From: Ectothiorhodospira shaposhnikovii
GTDB lineage: Bacteria > Pseudomonadota > Gammaproteobacteria > Ectothiorhodospirales > Ectothiorhodospiraceae
Assembly: GCF_016584105.1 (NCBI RefSeq)
Contig: NZ_NRSM01000003.1
Span: forward strand, 117,623 to 181,622
Reading direction: 5' to 3'
DNA length: 64,000 bases
The position numbers were made by a program, and so were the translations under genes. A model generated the notes under the pieces. It ran no database searches. It was not told where the DNA came from and saw only the letters and a program-made list of their open reading frames with translations. Shown in pieces: positions 29,799 through 40,700 of this stretch (positions are counted from its first letter, which is position 1; each line of letters opens with the position of its first letter).

Positions 29799-30521
29799 TT
29801 ATGCGACCGCTCTGTTCACCATGGCTTCCAGTTCGGCGCATGCTTCCAGCAGGCTGTCGAAGGATAGGGCGTCTCCTACCATCTCCCAAAAGGTGCGCGC
29901 GACGCTCATGACCAGCGGTGAGGCCGTGGGGAAGGACACCTCGGGCAGGTGTTCTGCAATGTCGCAGGTCACCCGAAATACCTCGTGTGGTTCTCCTGTG
30001 GCACGGCCACCGAACTCCAGCGTAACGACGGGTGCTACATACCCCGTGCCTTGCGCTAGGGCAGAGTAGTGCAGAAACAGTTTGTCGTTGTCTTGGCCAC
30101 CGAGTTCGAGCCGGGCGTCCAGGTGGTCGCGAGTCAGGGCCGTTTGGATCACCGGCTGCACGTTCTGCGTGATCCACTCGGGCAGTCGGTGTCGCACGGC
30201 CTTCGTCCATTTGCCAGCCTGGCTGCGGCTCGCCGGCAAATCGCCTCCTTCGCCAATCAGGTCCGGAATCAGCTTGCGGATGTCATAGGTCAGGTCGATG
30301 TCTTCGGAGAAGCGGTCGATGACCTTGTAGACCTTCGAGAGTGATGTGCCGCCCTTGAAGGTTAGGTCGGCCGCCAGGGGCGATTCAAACAGAGCGCGTA
30401 GCGCCCAGACTACCCACACGTCCTTTTCGAGCAGGTGCGCGGGTCGGCCGGATTCGGCGCGACCGTACTCCAGTGCTTCACGTTGATCCTCTTTGCTCAG
30501 CTCGAAGAAGTTTTCAGCCAC
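29799..30521 (-). pseudogene. abiEii: AbiEii-type nucleotidyltransferase toxin, shortened by an in-frame internal deletion
   Basis: AbiEii is the toxin of the AbiE abortive-infection TA system. The N-terminal nucleotidyltransferase motif TFKGGTSLSKVYKVIDRFSEDIDL is intact, and AHLLEKDVWVVWAL precedes it. The GTG at 30521 overlaps the antitoxin stop by eight bases and gives 240 residues. In full-length relatives a region of roughly 80-100 residues normally separates the FWE helix (VARTFWE) from the final domain; here it is followed at once by MVGDALSFDSLLEAC. The frame is kept, but activity is doubtful. Confidence 0.7.
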
Positions 30522-31110
30522 GAGCAGCTTCCTTGCCAATGGCCTGTGCCATCCAGCCGGGCAGTGTTGCCCGTGCCGAGGCCAGTGCCAGCCATTCGGA
30601 GCGGGGCAGGGTGCGATGAAGCGCCGCCAGCGACTCGCTGGCGTGCATCGGTCCAATCCACGCCAATGCGCGCACCGCCGCGCCAGCCGGCCGCGTGCCC
30701 AGCGCCAACATCCAGTGCGGTGCGTGCTTTACCAGCACTTCCGAGCGTCCGAGCTTGAGCTTCCGGGTCCTCCCGGAAGTCAGATAGACCTCGCGGATAG
30801 GCACCTGCTGCGTCAGGCCCAGGGCATTGGCGGCACTGGCGCCGTGCGGCACGACGATTTCGCCGCTCTGTTCGGCCAGCGCCTTGACGACTTTTTCGGG
30901 AGCAGGGGCGCGAGAGCCGAATCGGCTGGACACGGGCGCAGCGTAGGCGCCACGCGCCACGCGTAGCAATTTGCCAGTCTTGGCCAGCCGCGAGAACGCC
31001 TGATCCACCGCCGACCGGCTTCCCAAGTGCAGGAACTCCTTGGGCGACAGGACGCCCCCCTCGGGGAGGGATCGAGCTTGTTGCAGGATGGTCTCGGGCA
31101 GCGTGTTCAT
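30514..31110 (-). CDS. abiEi: AbiEi-type antitoxin/transcriptional repressor
   Basis: A 198-residue AbiEi-family antitoxin of the DUF6088-like type. It has an N-terminal winged-helix segment (SRSAVDQAFSRLAKTGKLLRVARGAY), the central GASAANALGLTQQVP, and the segment REVYLTSGRTRKLKLG. AbiEi binds its own promoter and counteracts AbiEii. Start ATG at 31110. It overlaps the toxin gene by eight bases. Unlike the toxin, it looks full length. Confidence 0.88.
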   Translation of the reverse strand: MNTLPETILQQARSLPEGGVLSPKEFLHLGSRSAVDQAFSRLAKTGKLLRVARGAYAAPVSSRFGSRAPAPEKVVKALAEQSGEIVVPHGASAANALGLTQQVPIREVYLTSGRTRKLKLGRSEVLVKHAPHWMLALGTRPAGAAVRALAWIGPMHASESLAALHRTLPRSEWLALASARATLPGWMAQAIGKEAARG

Positions 31111-31284
31111 GGGTATGGGGCACCTCTTTAACAGAGAAATAATGCACTAGTTTCTGACATTTTGACAGTGGTCTAATCCTGCCAGTGCGGGGTGGGGCGG
31201 TTGGGTGGAAGAGAGCAGCAAGGGCGTGGGGACGACCAAGATTTACTGCACAGCACGTCTGGCACTGGCTGGCCTGCAGATGCC

Positions 31285-31313
31285 AAAAAGCCCGCATAAC
31301 CGCGGGCTTTTTT
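31285..31313. terminator. Bidirectional rho-independent terminator after the HDOD gene
   Basis: AAAAAGCCCGC (31285-31295), loop ATAACC and GCGGGCTTTTT (31302-31312) with A/T runs on both sides. On the minus strand it lies about 60 bases after the HDOD stop codon. It probably marks the right boundary of the decayed island. The stretch from 31111 to 31375 holds no other feature I can support. Confidence 0.88.
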
Positions 31314-31375
31314 CTGTATCTCGTGGAGAACCGGCATCGCCGATGCCTGGGCACGTGAGCTCCCGGAGCCGGGAC

Positions 31376-32239
31376 TCACATGAAGATCCGGCTGACCTGC
31401 TCCATGGCTGCGGGGTCTGCGTCCCAGTGCAGGGTGGGATCTTCGGGGGTGCAACCCAGGCGCCGGAGCGATGGAACCGTGAGACGATCCACCTTGGCCA
31501 GGCGATGTCCGGTAGACTGATAGCTTTCGATATTGGCAGCCTGAACAATATCCACGTAGTCGATCGGGGATTCATCGCCCGGATCCCGTTGCAGATTGTC
31601 ATGTTCACCCGCTACATCGATCATCTGCTGATCAAAGTTCCAGGCTTTGAGGATGGCGCGGCCCACGCTCATGTGCAGGGTCGAGATGATCATGTCCAGG
31701 TATTTTTCGTTTTCCACGATCACATCGATGTTCTTTGCCTTGTTCAGAATCGGGATGACGCCCACGTCGTGAACCAGACCTGCCAGCAGGGCAACTTCCT
31801 GGTCCAGATGGCTTTGCTGCCATGCCAGCAGGCTGCTCAGAATGGCAACTTCCACGCTGTGGTTCCAGAGTGTTTCCATGCGTTCCCGGATCCCTCGGTG
31901 ACCGGTGTTGAAAACATCACGCATGGCCAGCGTCAGTACTACATTCTTGGTTTTTTCCAGCCCCAGTCTGGTAATGGCCGACTTGATGGTGGTGCATCGG
32001 CTCAATCCCCGGTAGACGGGGCTGTTGGCGTAGCGGATCAGCCGGGCCGCCATGGCGGTGTCTCTGGCCACCACGGCGGTGATCTCGTCGATGGAGCTGT
32101 CATCCCGATTGATGGTGAACAATGCCTGGATGGAGATGTCAGGCAATGTGGGAATCTGGATCCCGTTGTTCTGCAGGTCCTGGCGCAGATCGTTGATGAA
32201 CTCGTCAACGATTTCTTTGGGGTCGAGACGTCTGATCAC
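31376..32239 (-). CDS. HDOD domain signalling protein
   Basis: A 287-residue protein that is almost entirely an HDOD domain, a catalytically impaired HD-type phosphohydrolase fold found in signalling proteins. Visible are LPDISIQALFTINRDDSSIDEI at the N-terminus, then AARLIRYANSPVYRGL and ALLAGLVHDVGVIPILN. The HD pair in GLVHDVG is present, so residual metal binding is possible. The last 50 residues diverge. It is a single-gene unit divergent from tadA. Confidence 0.88.
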   Translation of the reverse strand: MIRRLDPKEIVDEFINDLRQDLQNNGIQIPTLPDISIQALFTINRDDSSIDEITAVVARDTAMAARLIRYANSPVYRGLSRCTTIKSAITRLGLEKTKNVVLTLAMRDVFNTGHRGIRERMETLWNHSVEVAILSSLLAWQQSHLDQEVALLAGLVHDVGVIPILNKAKNIDVIVENEKYLDMIISTLHMSVGRAILKAWNFDQQMIDVAGEHDNLQRDPGDESPIDYVDIVQAANIESYQSTGHRLAKVDRLTVPSLRRLGCTPEDPTLHWDADPAAMEQVSRIFM

Positions 32240-32313
32240 GAGGGGCTGGGGACGATGAGTTGCGGTGCGTTCCAGTATGACATAACGGCGTTCATTGCGC
32301 GTGCGGAGTGATG

Positions 32314-32811
32314 ATGGATTTTGATCAGGACAAATTCTGGATGGAGAGGGCGCGGATACTGGCCAAACAGTCCGCCGATGAGGGGGAGGTTCCGGTGGGC
32401 GCCGTGCTGGTCAGGAGGGGGCAAGTGCTGGGCGAGGGCAGGAATCGCTCTATTGCCCTGTGTGATCCAACAGCCCATGCCGAGATCCAGGCCTTGAGGG
32501 CTGCCGCGCTGGTGGAAGGCAATTACCGGCTGCCCGGCACAACCCTGTATGTGACTCTGGAACCCTGCATCATGTGTCTTGGGGCAATGGTGCATGCACG
32601 GGTGGGGCGGGTGGTGTTCGGTGCCCATGACCCCAAGACGGGGGCGCTGGGAGGGGCCGCCGATGCTCTGGGGTTACCCCTGTACAACCATGTCATGGAG
32701 GTGACCGGTGGGCTGATGGCGGAGGTGTGTGGAGAGCAACTCCGGTCGTTTTTTCGCGCCCGCAGAAAACGGGGCGTCATGGATAGCCAAGGATTACAGT
32801 CCGAGGGGTAA
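32314..32811 (+). CDS. tadA: tRNA-specific adenosine deaminase
   Basis: TadA converts A34 to inosine in tRNA(Arg)ACG. The zinc site is complete: THAE-type AHAEIQALR plus PCIMCLGAMVHARVGRVVFG. The protein is 165 residues from the ATG at 32314, which has the best-spaced CGGAG ribosome-binding site; ATG 32311 and GTG 32308 are in frame. Its 3' end overlaps that of the convergent mltF by 18 bases. Confidence 0.95.
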   Translation: MDFDQDKFWMERARILAKQSADEGEVPVGAVLVRRGQVLGEGRNRSIALCDPTAHAEIQALRAAALVEGNYRLPGTTLYVTLEPCIMCLGAMVHARVGRVVFGAHDPKTGALGGAADALGLPLYNHVMEVTGGLMAEVCGEQLRSFFRARRKRGVMDSQGLQSEG

Positions 32812-34278
32812 TATCTCCAGGGGCGGGAGCGGTTGTGGGGGGGCGTGATCCGATCCTGGCGCCCGCCCTTTGGCCGATTCATGCTCCCGTTCGAGTTCCG
32901 GCGTGGTGAACCACGTCAGAATGTCGTAAAAGCTTCGAATGTTCTGGACGTATTGAACCGGTTCCCAGCCCCTGGCATAACCATGGCGGGTGTCGCGATA
33001 CCAGTCTGGTTGGCTCAGAAGGGGGAGATGTTCCATGACATCAATCCATCGGTCCGGGTCCTTGCCCTGTGAACGGGTGATGCGGCGGGCATCGTACAGA
33101 TGGCCTATGCCGACGTTATAGGCGGCGAGTGCCATCCAGGTTCGGTCCGGGTCCTCAATACCCATGGGCAGGCGGTCACGAAGATTGATGAAGTATTCCG
33201 CACCACCGAAAACCGATTCTCGGGGATTGGTCCTGTCCTGGATGCCAAGCTGTCCGGCGGTGGCCAGGGTCAGCATCATGAGTCCGCGCACCCCGGTTCT
33301 GGAAACGGCATCGGGATTCCAGTGGGACTCCTGATAACTGATGGCGGCCAGCAGCCGCCAATCCATGTCGAACTGTTCGGCTGCCTCCCGGAACAGCGAC
33401 TCGTAGCGGGGCAGTCGCTCTCGGATGCGGTTCATGAATGTAAGGATGCCGGGATAGTCCAGTACTTCCATGTGACCGAAATACCGTTCCAGAGTCTGGG
33501 CCAGTCGACCGCTGGTTGCGTATTCTTCAAAGAACAGTTCCGCGGCACCGATCAGGCTCTGATCCTTGTGTCTGGGAAATGCCCAGGCCAGAAAATGGGG
33601 TTCGGACAGGTCCATGGCTGCACTCAGCTCAGGATAGAACCGGCGCATGGAAGCCAGCTCAAGGGAATCGGCAATGGCCACGGCCACATCACCCTCCCAG
33701 ACCTGCTTGAGTAATTCCGTGGGTGTGATGTTGGCCAGTTCTTCCCATTGGATTCCTGGAAACTGGCTTTTCAGCCCTCGCAGGGTTTCCACATGGCTGC
33801 TGCCGGCAATGACCTTCACTGGAAATTCCTGTAATGCTTCCAGGGTTTCAGGTGCGGGATTCCCGCTACGGTAGACTACCTGTTCTGTGACCTGGTGGTA
33901 GGTGGGACCAAATCGGACCTGACCCAGACGGGACCGCGTCACGGTGATGCCGGCTGCCGCCATGTCTACCCGGCCATTGCCAACCAGGGGCAGGATATCC
34001 TCGAAACGTCCGGGGATGACCAGTCGCAGACTGACACCCAGACTCTCGGCAAAGGCGGTTGCCAGATCGTATTCCAGACCGTCAGGACCATCGGGCCATG
34101 CCTGATAAGTGGTGGTGCCGATGCGGGTGGCCACCACCAGCTCGCCGCGAGCGAGGATCCTGTCCAGTTCCGTCATCGGCCGAACGAAGGCAAACAGCAG
34201 AACCAGCATCAGTAACAGCAGAAAGGCGAGGGCTTCCAGGCGCTGGTTGAGCGTCCATCTGGGGCGTCGACGTTTCAA
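32794..34278 (-). CDS. mltF: Membrane-bound lytic murein transglycosylase F
   Basis: MltF cleaves peptidoglycan glycan strands to 1,6-anhydro products. The N-terminus has a single hydrophobic segment (LEALAFLLLLMLVLLFAF). A periplasmic solute-binding-like domain (about 40-270, GELVVATRIGTTTYQ) follows, then a lysozyme-like SLT domain with catalytic Glu in AISYQESHWNPDAVS and the MLT motif GVRGLMMLTLATA. The length, 494 residues, is normal. The C-terminal tail is Pro-rich. Confidence 0.94.
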   Translation of the reverse strand: MKRRRPRWTLNQRLEALAFLLLLMLVLLFAFVRPMTELDRILARGELVVATRIGTTTYQAWPDGPDGLEYDLATAFAESLGVSLRLVIPGRFEDILPLVGNGRVDMAAAGITVTRSRLGQVRFGPTYHQVTEQVVYRSGNPAPETLEALQEFPVKVIAGSSHVETLRGLKSQFPGIQWEELANITPTELLKQVWEGDVAVAIADSLELASMRRFYPELSAAMDLSEPHFLAWAFPRHKDQSLIGAAELFFEEYATSGRLAQTLERYFGHMEVLDYPGILTFMNRIRERLPRYESLFREAAEQFDMDWRLLAAISYQESHWNPDAVSRTGVRGLMMLTLATAGQLGIQDRTNPRESVFGGAEYFINLRDRLPMGIEDPDRTWMALAAYNVGIGHLYDARRITRSQGKDPDRWIDVMEHLPLLSQPDWYRDTRHGYARGWEPVQYVQNIRSFYDILTWFTTPELEREHESAKGRAPGSDHAPPQPLPPLEILPLGL

Positions 34279-34377
34279 GGGCTTAAAAAAATATTGGGAT
34301 CGGATATAATAGCGCGATTAACCATCAGGCAGCACGGTTGAGTGTCTTGTGCCATACAGGTGGTTTTCGACCCTATA

Positions 34378-34468
<91 letters not shown>

Positions 34469-34489
34469 ATTGATGCGGATGTACCGTCG

Positions 34490-34522
34490 CCCCGCAGGCC
34501 AGTGCCTTGCGGGGTTTTTTTT
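34490..34522 (+). terminator. Rho-independent terminator of the tRNA-Ser gene
   Basis: CCCCGCAGGC (34490-34499) pairs with GCCTTGCGGGG (34504-34514, one bulge), followed by eight T. It begins 23 bases after the tRNA CCA end. Confidence 0.88.
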
Positions 34523-34577
34523 CGCCATCATGTTCATCCTGGGCGGGGAGGGGGCTTCCCGGCGGTGATGGCGGCTC

Positions 34578-34604
34578 TTGATATTCACTTTCATACACTA
34601 CAAT
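34578..34604 (+). promoter_or_regulatory. Weak candidate promoter of the CheB-CheR gene
   Basis: TTGATA (34578-34583) and TACAAT (34599-34604) are separated by 15 bases, which is shorter than optimal. They lie 33 bases before the ATG at 34637. Confidence 0.3.
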
Positions 34605-34636
34605 CCTACTGACCCCCAGCCTACTGAAAGCATTCC

Positions 34637-37600
34637 ATGACACACACTAAGGACGCCCCGACCAATGCCGAACCCATGATGGATGCCGCTGAAGATGCGA
34701 AGGCGTCCCATGGCCCAGAGGTGTTGACTCCGGTATCGGCTGAAGAGGGAGACACGATCGTGGGAGAAGACGCCTTGCAGGATGGGGGCACGCCTGATTC
34801 GATGGGGGCGGTCTCTTTGCCGGAGGGCATGCGTGACGGCTTTCATGGCCATGTTGTCGGTATTGGCGCCTCGGCGGGGGGGCTTGAGGCCCTGGAGCAA
34901 TTGTTCGATTCCATGCCTTCCGGAACCGGCGCCGCCTTTGTGGTGGTTCAGCATCTGTCGCCGGATCACAAGAGCCTGATGGCGAATCTGCTGGCCCGTC
35001 ATACCAGCATGCCGGTGGTGACGGTCAGGGACGCAATGGAACTGGAAGCGGAAACCATCTATCTGATCCCTCCGGGCAACCTCATGACCCTTTCCGAGGG
35101 GCAGCTCAGGCTGAGCCCGAAAAATCCCAAGGCGCTGTCCCTGCCCATCGACCTGTTCTTTTCCTCCCTGGCAGGGGAGTTTCGGGACCGCTGCATCGGC
35201 GTGATCCTGTCCGGTACGGGCTCGGACGGCACACGGGGCGCCGTGGTCATTAACGATGCCGGGGGATTGTTGCTGGCCCAGGACCCGGAAAATGCCAAGT
35301 TCGACGGTATGCCCCGCAGTGTTATTGCCACCGGGCTGGTGGATGAAATCCTGCCTGCGGAGACCCTGGGCCGGCGCATCAAGGATCATATCCTGCAAAA
35401 ACCGGAAACCCGGGTGGGGCCGCCCCCGAGGACGCCCTCTGACCTGGATACCGGTTCGGCGCTGGAAGGCATATTTCACCTGTTGCACAACCACGGCGGG
35501 GTGAACTTCCGAGACTACAAGCCTGCCACGGTGCTCAGACGCATCGAACGCCGCATGCAGGTACGCCATGTGCCGGATTTTGAACATTACCTGGAACTGC
35601 TGGAGAATGACGCCGGTGAGGTATCGGTACTGCGGCGGGAAATCCTCATTCCGGTCACTAATTTCTTCCGGGATCCCGAGGCCTTTGACACCATTGCCTC
35701 CAAGGCGGTGGAGCAGATCGTACAGCAGGCTTCCGGTTCTCACCCCATCCGGGTATGGGTGGCGGGCATGTCCACTGGCGAAGAGGCCTATTCCATTGCC
35801 ATCCTGTTTGCGGAGGCGTTTGATCGGGCAAGGCGCTGGCCGGATATCAAGATTTTTGCCACGGATGTGGAGCAAAAGAATGTGGATGCCGCCAGTGCCG
35901 GCACCTTTTCCGAGGCCATCATGGCCGAGGTGTCCCCCGAACGTCTGGAGCGCTTCTTCATCAAGCGGGGCAGCCACTTTGTGGTCAAGCCGGATCTGCG
36001 GCAGACCCTGGTCTTTGCGCGCCACAATCTGCTGGAAGACCCGCCGTTCACGCGCATGGACATGGTGTCATGCCGTAATGTGCTGATCTATTTCGTGCCC
36101 GGTGCCCAGGAACGCGCGTTGCGTCGGTTCCAGTACGCCCTGGCCCCGGGAGGCTATCTTTTCCTGGGCAGCAGTGAGTCCCTGGCGGGGCTGAGTTCGG
36201 ATTTCACGCCGGTGAGCAGTAAACACAAGCTGTTCCAGATGTTGCGCAGCACGACGCTGCCACTGGACTCCCATTCCGGGGCATCGTTCCTGGGGTCCCG
36301 TGGGCCATCGCCGGGCCGTGGACGACGTCTGGGCATGCAGGGCGGGCAGACCCGCGATGCTTCCGCCATCGAGAACGCCCAGCAGCAGCTCCTTCAAGAG
36401 CATGCGCCGCCAAGCATCCTGTTGTCCGAAACCATGGAGCTGGTCCATATCTTCGGTCAGGCTCAACGCTATCTGCATTTTCCTACCGGCAGCATTTCCC
36501 TGGAGATCTCCAAGCTGCTGCCGAACGGTATTGTGCCGGTGGCGCAGGCATTGCTGAGACGCGCCGCCAAGAGCCGTGAAGTGGTCCGTTCCGAATTCAG
36601 TACCTTCAAATTGCCCGATGGGTCATCCCAGCGGTTGTGCATTTCCGTCCGGCCATTGGTGGGGGAAGACCGCAATACCATCTTCATGCTGTTGTCGTTT
36701 GAAGCCCAGGACAGCGGCAATTCCGTCGAGACTGATGGCGGGCAGCTGCTGGATGTGAATGTGGAGGCAATGGAGCGCATCCAGTCCCTGGAACAGGAGC
36801 TTGCCGCTACCCGGGAAAGTCTGCAGGCCACCATTGAAGAGCTGGAGGCGTCCAACGAGGAACTGCAGGCCACCAACGAGGAGATGATGGCGTCCAATGA
36901 GGAATTGCAGAGTTCCAACGAGGAGCTGCAGTCCGTCAACGAAGAACTTTATACGGTCAACGCGGAAAACCAGGAAAAGATCCAGATACTCAACCGGCTC
37001 AATGCCGATCTGGACAGCATGGCCAAGGCAGCATCCATCGCAACCCTGTTCCTGGACGAGTCCATGCGCATCACCCGCTTCACTCCGGAGGCCACACAGA
37101 TCTTCAAGATCCGGGACGGCGATGTGGGTCGGCCCATTGATGACTTTACCCATTCCCTGGATTATCCGGGCCTCATGCATGATCTGCGTACCAGTTTGCG
37201 CGAAGGCGTGATGCAGGAGCATGAGGTGAGCTCGGAATCCGGACGCCATTACCTGCTTCGCATCCTGCCTTACATTTTGCAGGGGGCTTCCACCCGGGGG
37301 GCGGTAATCACCTTGGTGGATATTACTTCCATACGGGATGTCGCCTTGCTGCAGGCGGTGCTGGATTCCCTCGACCACCGTGTGGCCGTGCTGGACAATC
37401 GCGGCACCATCATGATGGTCAACAACGCCTGGCAAACCTTTGGTCTGGAAAACGGAAATCGGGTGCTGGGTGCATCCTCCATCGGTGCCAACTACCTGGA
37501 AGCCTGCAACGTCAAGGATAACGACAACCCGAATGCGCCTTTTGCACACAAGGTGCTCAATGGCCTGCGTAAGGTTCTCAGGGATGAAATTGATGGCTTT

Positions 37601-37756
37601 GGCTTCGAATATCCCTGTCATTCATCAGACAGGCCGCGCTGGTTCCTGATGCACGCGGGGAAACTGCACCATCCCGAGGGTGGGGCGATCGTCAGCCATC
37701 TTGAGATCACGGACTGGGTATTGGGGCAGGCGGAGAATGCACCTGAAGACGGGTGA
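34637..37756 (+). CDS. CheB-CheR fusion protein with coiled coil and C-terminal PAS domains
   Basis: A 1039-residue hybrid. After a disordered N-terminus (about 1-65), a CheB methylesterase domain carries the Ser in GIGASAGG (Ser79), the His in QHLSPDH and the Asp in [10 protein letters not shown] CheR methyltransferase follows (about 265-535; [24 protein letters not shown]). Then comes a long Glu-rich coiled coil (about 710-790, repeated ASNEELQ units) and two PAS-like domains. No histidine kinase or GGDEF follows, so the output is unclear. It is convergent with the PAS-GGDEF-EAL gene, five bases apart. Confidence 0.93.
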   Translation: MTHTKDAPTNAEPMMDAAEDAKASHGPEVLTPVSAEEGDTIVGEDALQDGGTPDSMGAVSLPEGMRDGFHGHVVGIGASAGGLEALEQLFDSMPSGTGAAFVVVQHLSPDHKSLMANLLARHTSMPVVTVRDAMELEAETIYLIPPGNLMTLSEGQLRLSPKNPKALSLPIDLFFSSLAGEFRDRCIGVILSGTGSDGTRGAVVINDAGGLLLAQDPENAKFDGMPRSVIATGLVDEILPAETLGRRIKDHILQKPETRVGPPPRTPSDLDTGSALEGIFHLLHNHGGVNFRDYKPATVLRRIERRMQVRHVPDFEHYLELLENDAGEVSVLRREILIPVTNFFRDPEAFDTIASKAVEQIVQQASGSHPIRVWVAGMSTGEEAYSIAILFAEAFDRARRWPDIKIFATDVEQKNVDAASAGTFSEAIMAEVSPERLERFFIKRGSHFVVKPDLRQTLVFARHNLLEDPPFTRMDMVSCRNVLIYFVPGAQERALRRFQYALAPGGYLFLGSSESLAGLSSDFTPVSSKHKLFQMLRSTTLPLDSHSGASFLGSRGPSPGRGRRLGMQGGQTRDASAIENAQQQLLQEHAPPSILLSETMELVHIFGQAQRYLHFPTGSISLEISKLLPNGIVPVAQALLRRAAKSREVVRSEFSTFKLPDGSSQRLCISVRPLVGEDRNTIFMLLSFEAQDSGNSVETDGGQLLDVNVEAMERIQSLEQELAATRESLQATIEELEASNEELQATNEEMMASNEELQSSNEELQSVNEELYTVNAENQEKIQILNRLNADLDSMAKAASIATLFLDESMRITRFTPEATQIFKIRDGDVGRPIDDFTHSLDYPGLMHDLRTSLREGVMQEHEVSSESGRHYLLRILPYILQGASTRGAVITLVDITSIRDVALLQAVLDSLDHRVAVLDNRGTIMMVNNAWQTFGLENGNRVLGASSIGANYLEACNVKDNDNPNAPFAHKVLNGLRKVLRDEIDGFGFEYPCHSSDRPRWFLMHAGKLHHPEGGAIVSHLEITDWVLGQAENAPEDG

Positions 37757-37761
37757 CGGTT

Positions 37762-40700
37762 TCAGATGTTTCCGTTCTCAGGAACCGTCACCCACTGTTG
37801 CCACCGTGCCGAGATTGATTCTGCAGGCAGAGGCATGCTGAACAGATAGCCTTGTCCGGCCATGCATCCTTCCTGCAAAAGGAAACGTAGCTGCCGGTCT
37901 TCCTCTATGCCTTCAGCCACGGTTTCAAGCCCCAGACTCTTGCCCAGGCCAATGATGGCGCGGACAATGGTTTCATCATTGGAATCATGGCCGACATCCC
38001 TGACAAAGGACTGATCGATCTTGATCCTGTCCAGTGGCAGGCGCTTGAGATAGGACAGGCATGAGTAGCCGATTCCGAAGTCATCCACCGCCAGCTTGAC
38101 GCCCATGGATTTGAGTTCCTTCAATACCGTCAATGTCCTTTCCGGGGCATGCATGATGAGGGATTCCGTGACTTCCAGTTCCAGGCATTCGGCGGGAAGC
38201 GTGAAGTCAATCAAGGCCTGACGGACCTGTGCCACCAGATTGCCCCGCTCCAGTTGCTGAACGGACAGATTGACGGACACCTGAGGTATGGAGATGCCTT
38301 CCCTGTACCACCGGTTCATCTGGCGACAGGCCTCGCGGAGGACCCAGTTGCCAATTTCCCCGATGATGCCGATATCTTCTGCCAGGGGAATGAAATCTGA
38401 CGGTGAGGTGAGGCCCAGGTCCGGATGGTGCCACCTGACCAGGGCTTCTACACCCACAAGGTTGCGCGAATCCAGATCGATCTGTGGCTGATAATGGAGG
38501 ATCAGTTCATCGTTGCTGCTGGCCCTGCGCAATGCCGCTTCCAGTTTCAGACGTTCCAATACGCCTTCTGAAAGATTCGGTGCAAAGAAATGATAGTCGT
38601 TGCGGCCTTCGCTCTTGGCATGGTACATGGCCAGGTCCGCGTGTTTCAGCAATGTATCCGCGTCTCTCCCGTCATCCGGATACAGGGCGATGCCGATACT
38701 TGCCGTGACCACGACCTCGTGTTCGTCCAGTCTGATGGGATTTTTCAGTACACCAAGGATCTTCTGGCACAGGCTCTGGATATTCTCCATGGAGGCATCG
38801 TTTTCCAGGAGCAGCACAAATTCGTCCCCGCCAAGGCGCGCCAGCGTATCGGATGCACGCACGTTGTCGGTCATTCGTTTTGCCACGGTCTGTAACAGGC
38901 GGTCTCCGAGGCTATGTCCGAGGGTGTCGTTGATGGTCTTGAAGCGATCCAGATCGATGAACAGAAGGGCCAGGCTGCTGCCATGGCGCTGAATCCTTCG
39001 CAGGCTGTGGGTGAGTCGATCCTTGAACAGTGCCCGGTTGGCCAGTCCTGTCAGGGGATCAAAATGGGCCATGAATTCCAGTTGCCTCTGGGCCTCCTTG
39101 ATCTGGCTGATATCACTGAAGACACCCACGTAATGGGTGATCAGGCCCTGATCGTCCCTGACCGCACTGATGGTCAGCCACTCCGGGTAGATGGATCCAT
39201 CCTTCCGTCTGTTCCAGATTTCGCCTCGCCAGTAGCCTGAAGACTGCAACTGAGACATGAGATTCTTGTAGAAGCTTTCGTCCTGCTGGCCGGATTTCAG
39301 CAGGGAGGGGGTTTTCCCAATGGCATCGTCTCGGGAGTAGCCGGTAATTTCGGTGAAGGCAGGATTGACCGCCACGATGCACTGGTGCACATCGGTGACC
39401 ATGATGCCTTCCGCGGCCGCCTGAAAGACACGATCAGCCAGACGCAGACGTTCTTCGTTGCGGATTCTGTCGGTGATGTCATGGACGACGGCATGCAGCA
39501 GATCCTGGCCCTTGACCTGGATCATGCCGGTATAGATCTCCACCTGTCTGATGTCGCCATTGGCCAGTTGATGGACAGCCCTGAAAAGCTCCTGACCTTC
39601 CCGGATGATGTGATCCAGATGCTGGCGCGTATGCTGGAATCCCCCCGAGGTGATTTCCTCAAGATACATTTTTTTCAGTGTTTCACGTGTTCTCCCATAG
39701 AACAGACAGGCCCCTGGATTGGCATCAACGATGCGCCCATCATCGGGGTTGATCAGCAGCATGACGGAGTGACGGTTTTCAAACAGGCTGCGATACCGCG
39801 ATTCACTCTCCTGAAGCGCCGCTTCGGTAGCCTGCCGTTTCTGTTCAAGGGCCAGGTGTTGCAGGGCATAGGAAAAATCTTCAGTGATGTCCTGCACCAG
39901 ACGATCGATCTGCGGGGTATAGCTTTCCGCCTTATCCGACATGAAACTGGCAATCCCCACCAAGTGGGATTCCCGCATCAGTGGGTAATGCCCGAAGGTA
40001 TGGATACCATTGCGCCTTGCCCAGGCCTTCCATTGCGGCGGAGCATCCGGGTCGTCACGGTGAGCGTAGACGTAGGGTTGCCGATTAATGGCCTGCCAGG
40101 CTTCCATGAGCGGCATATGACGACACTGTTGCGGGGTCAGTCCGTTGAAAGATTTGGGGACGGGGGGCATCCCGGGTTCCGGACACAGGCTGATGACGCA
40201 GGCGTTGAACCGCCCATAGTCAACAGCGATGCGTGCCAGGTTATCCAGCAGCAGTTGTTCATCCTCGATGCGAACAATGGCCTGATTCACCGCGCTCAAG
40301 GTGGCATAGAGCATGCTGATCTGAGCCACCTGGAGTTCAGCGCGTTTGCGCTCGGTGATATCCCGGTTGACGCCTCTTCGCCCTTGATAATGGCCGTTTT
40401 CATCGATGACGGGCTGACATTCGTGCTCAATCCAGCGGGTTTCGCCATTGGCATGCTGGATGCGGAACTCCAGGCATCTGTGGGGCAGCGGGCCTTGGGA
40501 GGATCTGATCTCTTCCTGGTGTGCCGCCCAGAAGCCGACGTCTGATGGAATCAGGATTCGTTCCATCAGACCGGGGTCATTCATGAAGGCATCGGGTTCA
40601 TGGCCACTGATCTGGAGACAGCCGGGAGAGACGTACTGATAATCTCCATCCTCGCTGATCCAGTAGTCCCATACCGGGGAGTAGTCAGCCAGGATTCTGT

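Noticed and set aside
31205..32311. 368-codon plus-strand frame opposite the HDOD gene
   Set aside because: The HDOD protein has recognisable motifs on the other strand; this frame has none and runs through the terminator.
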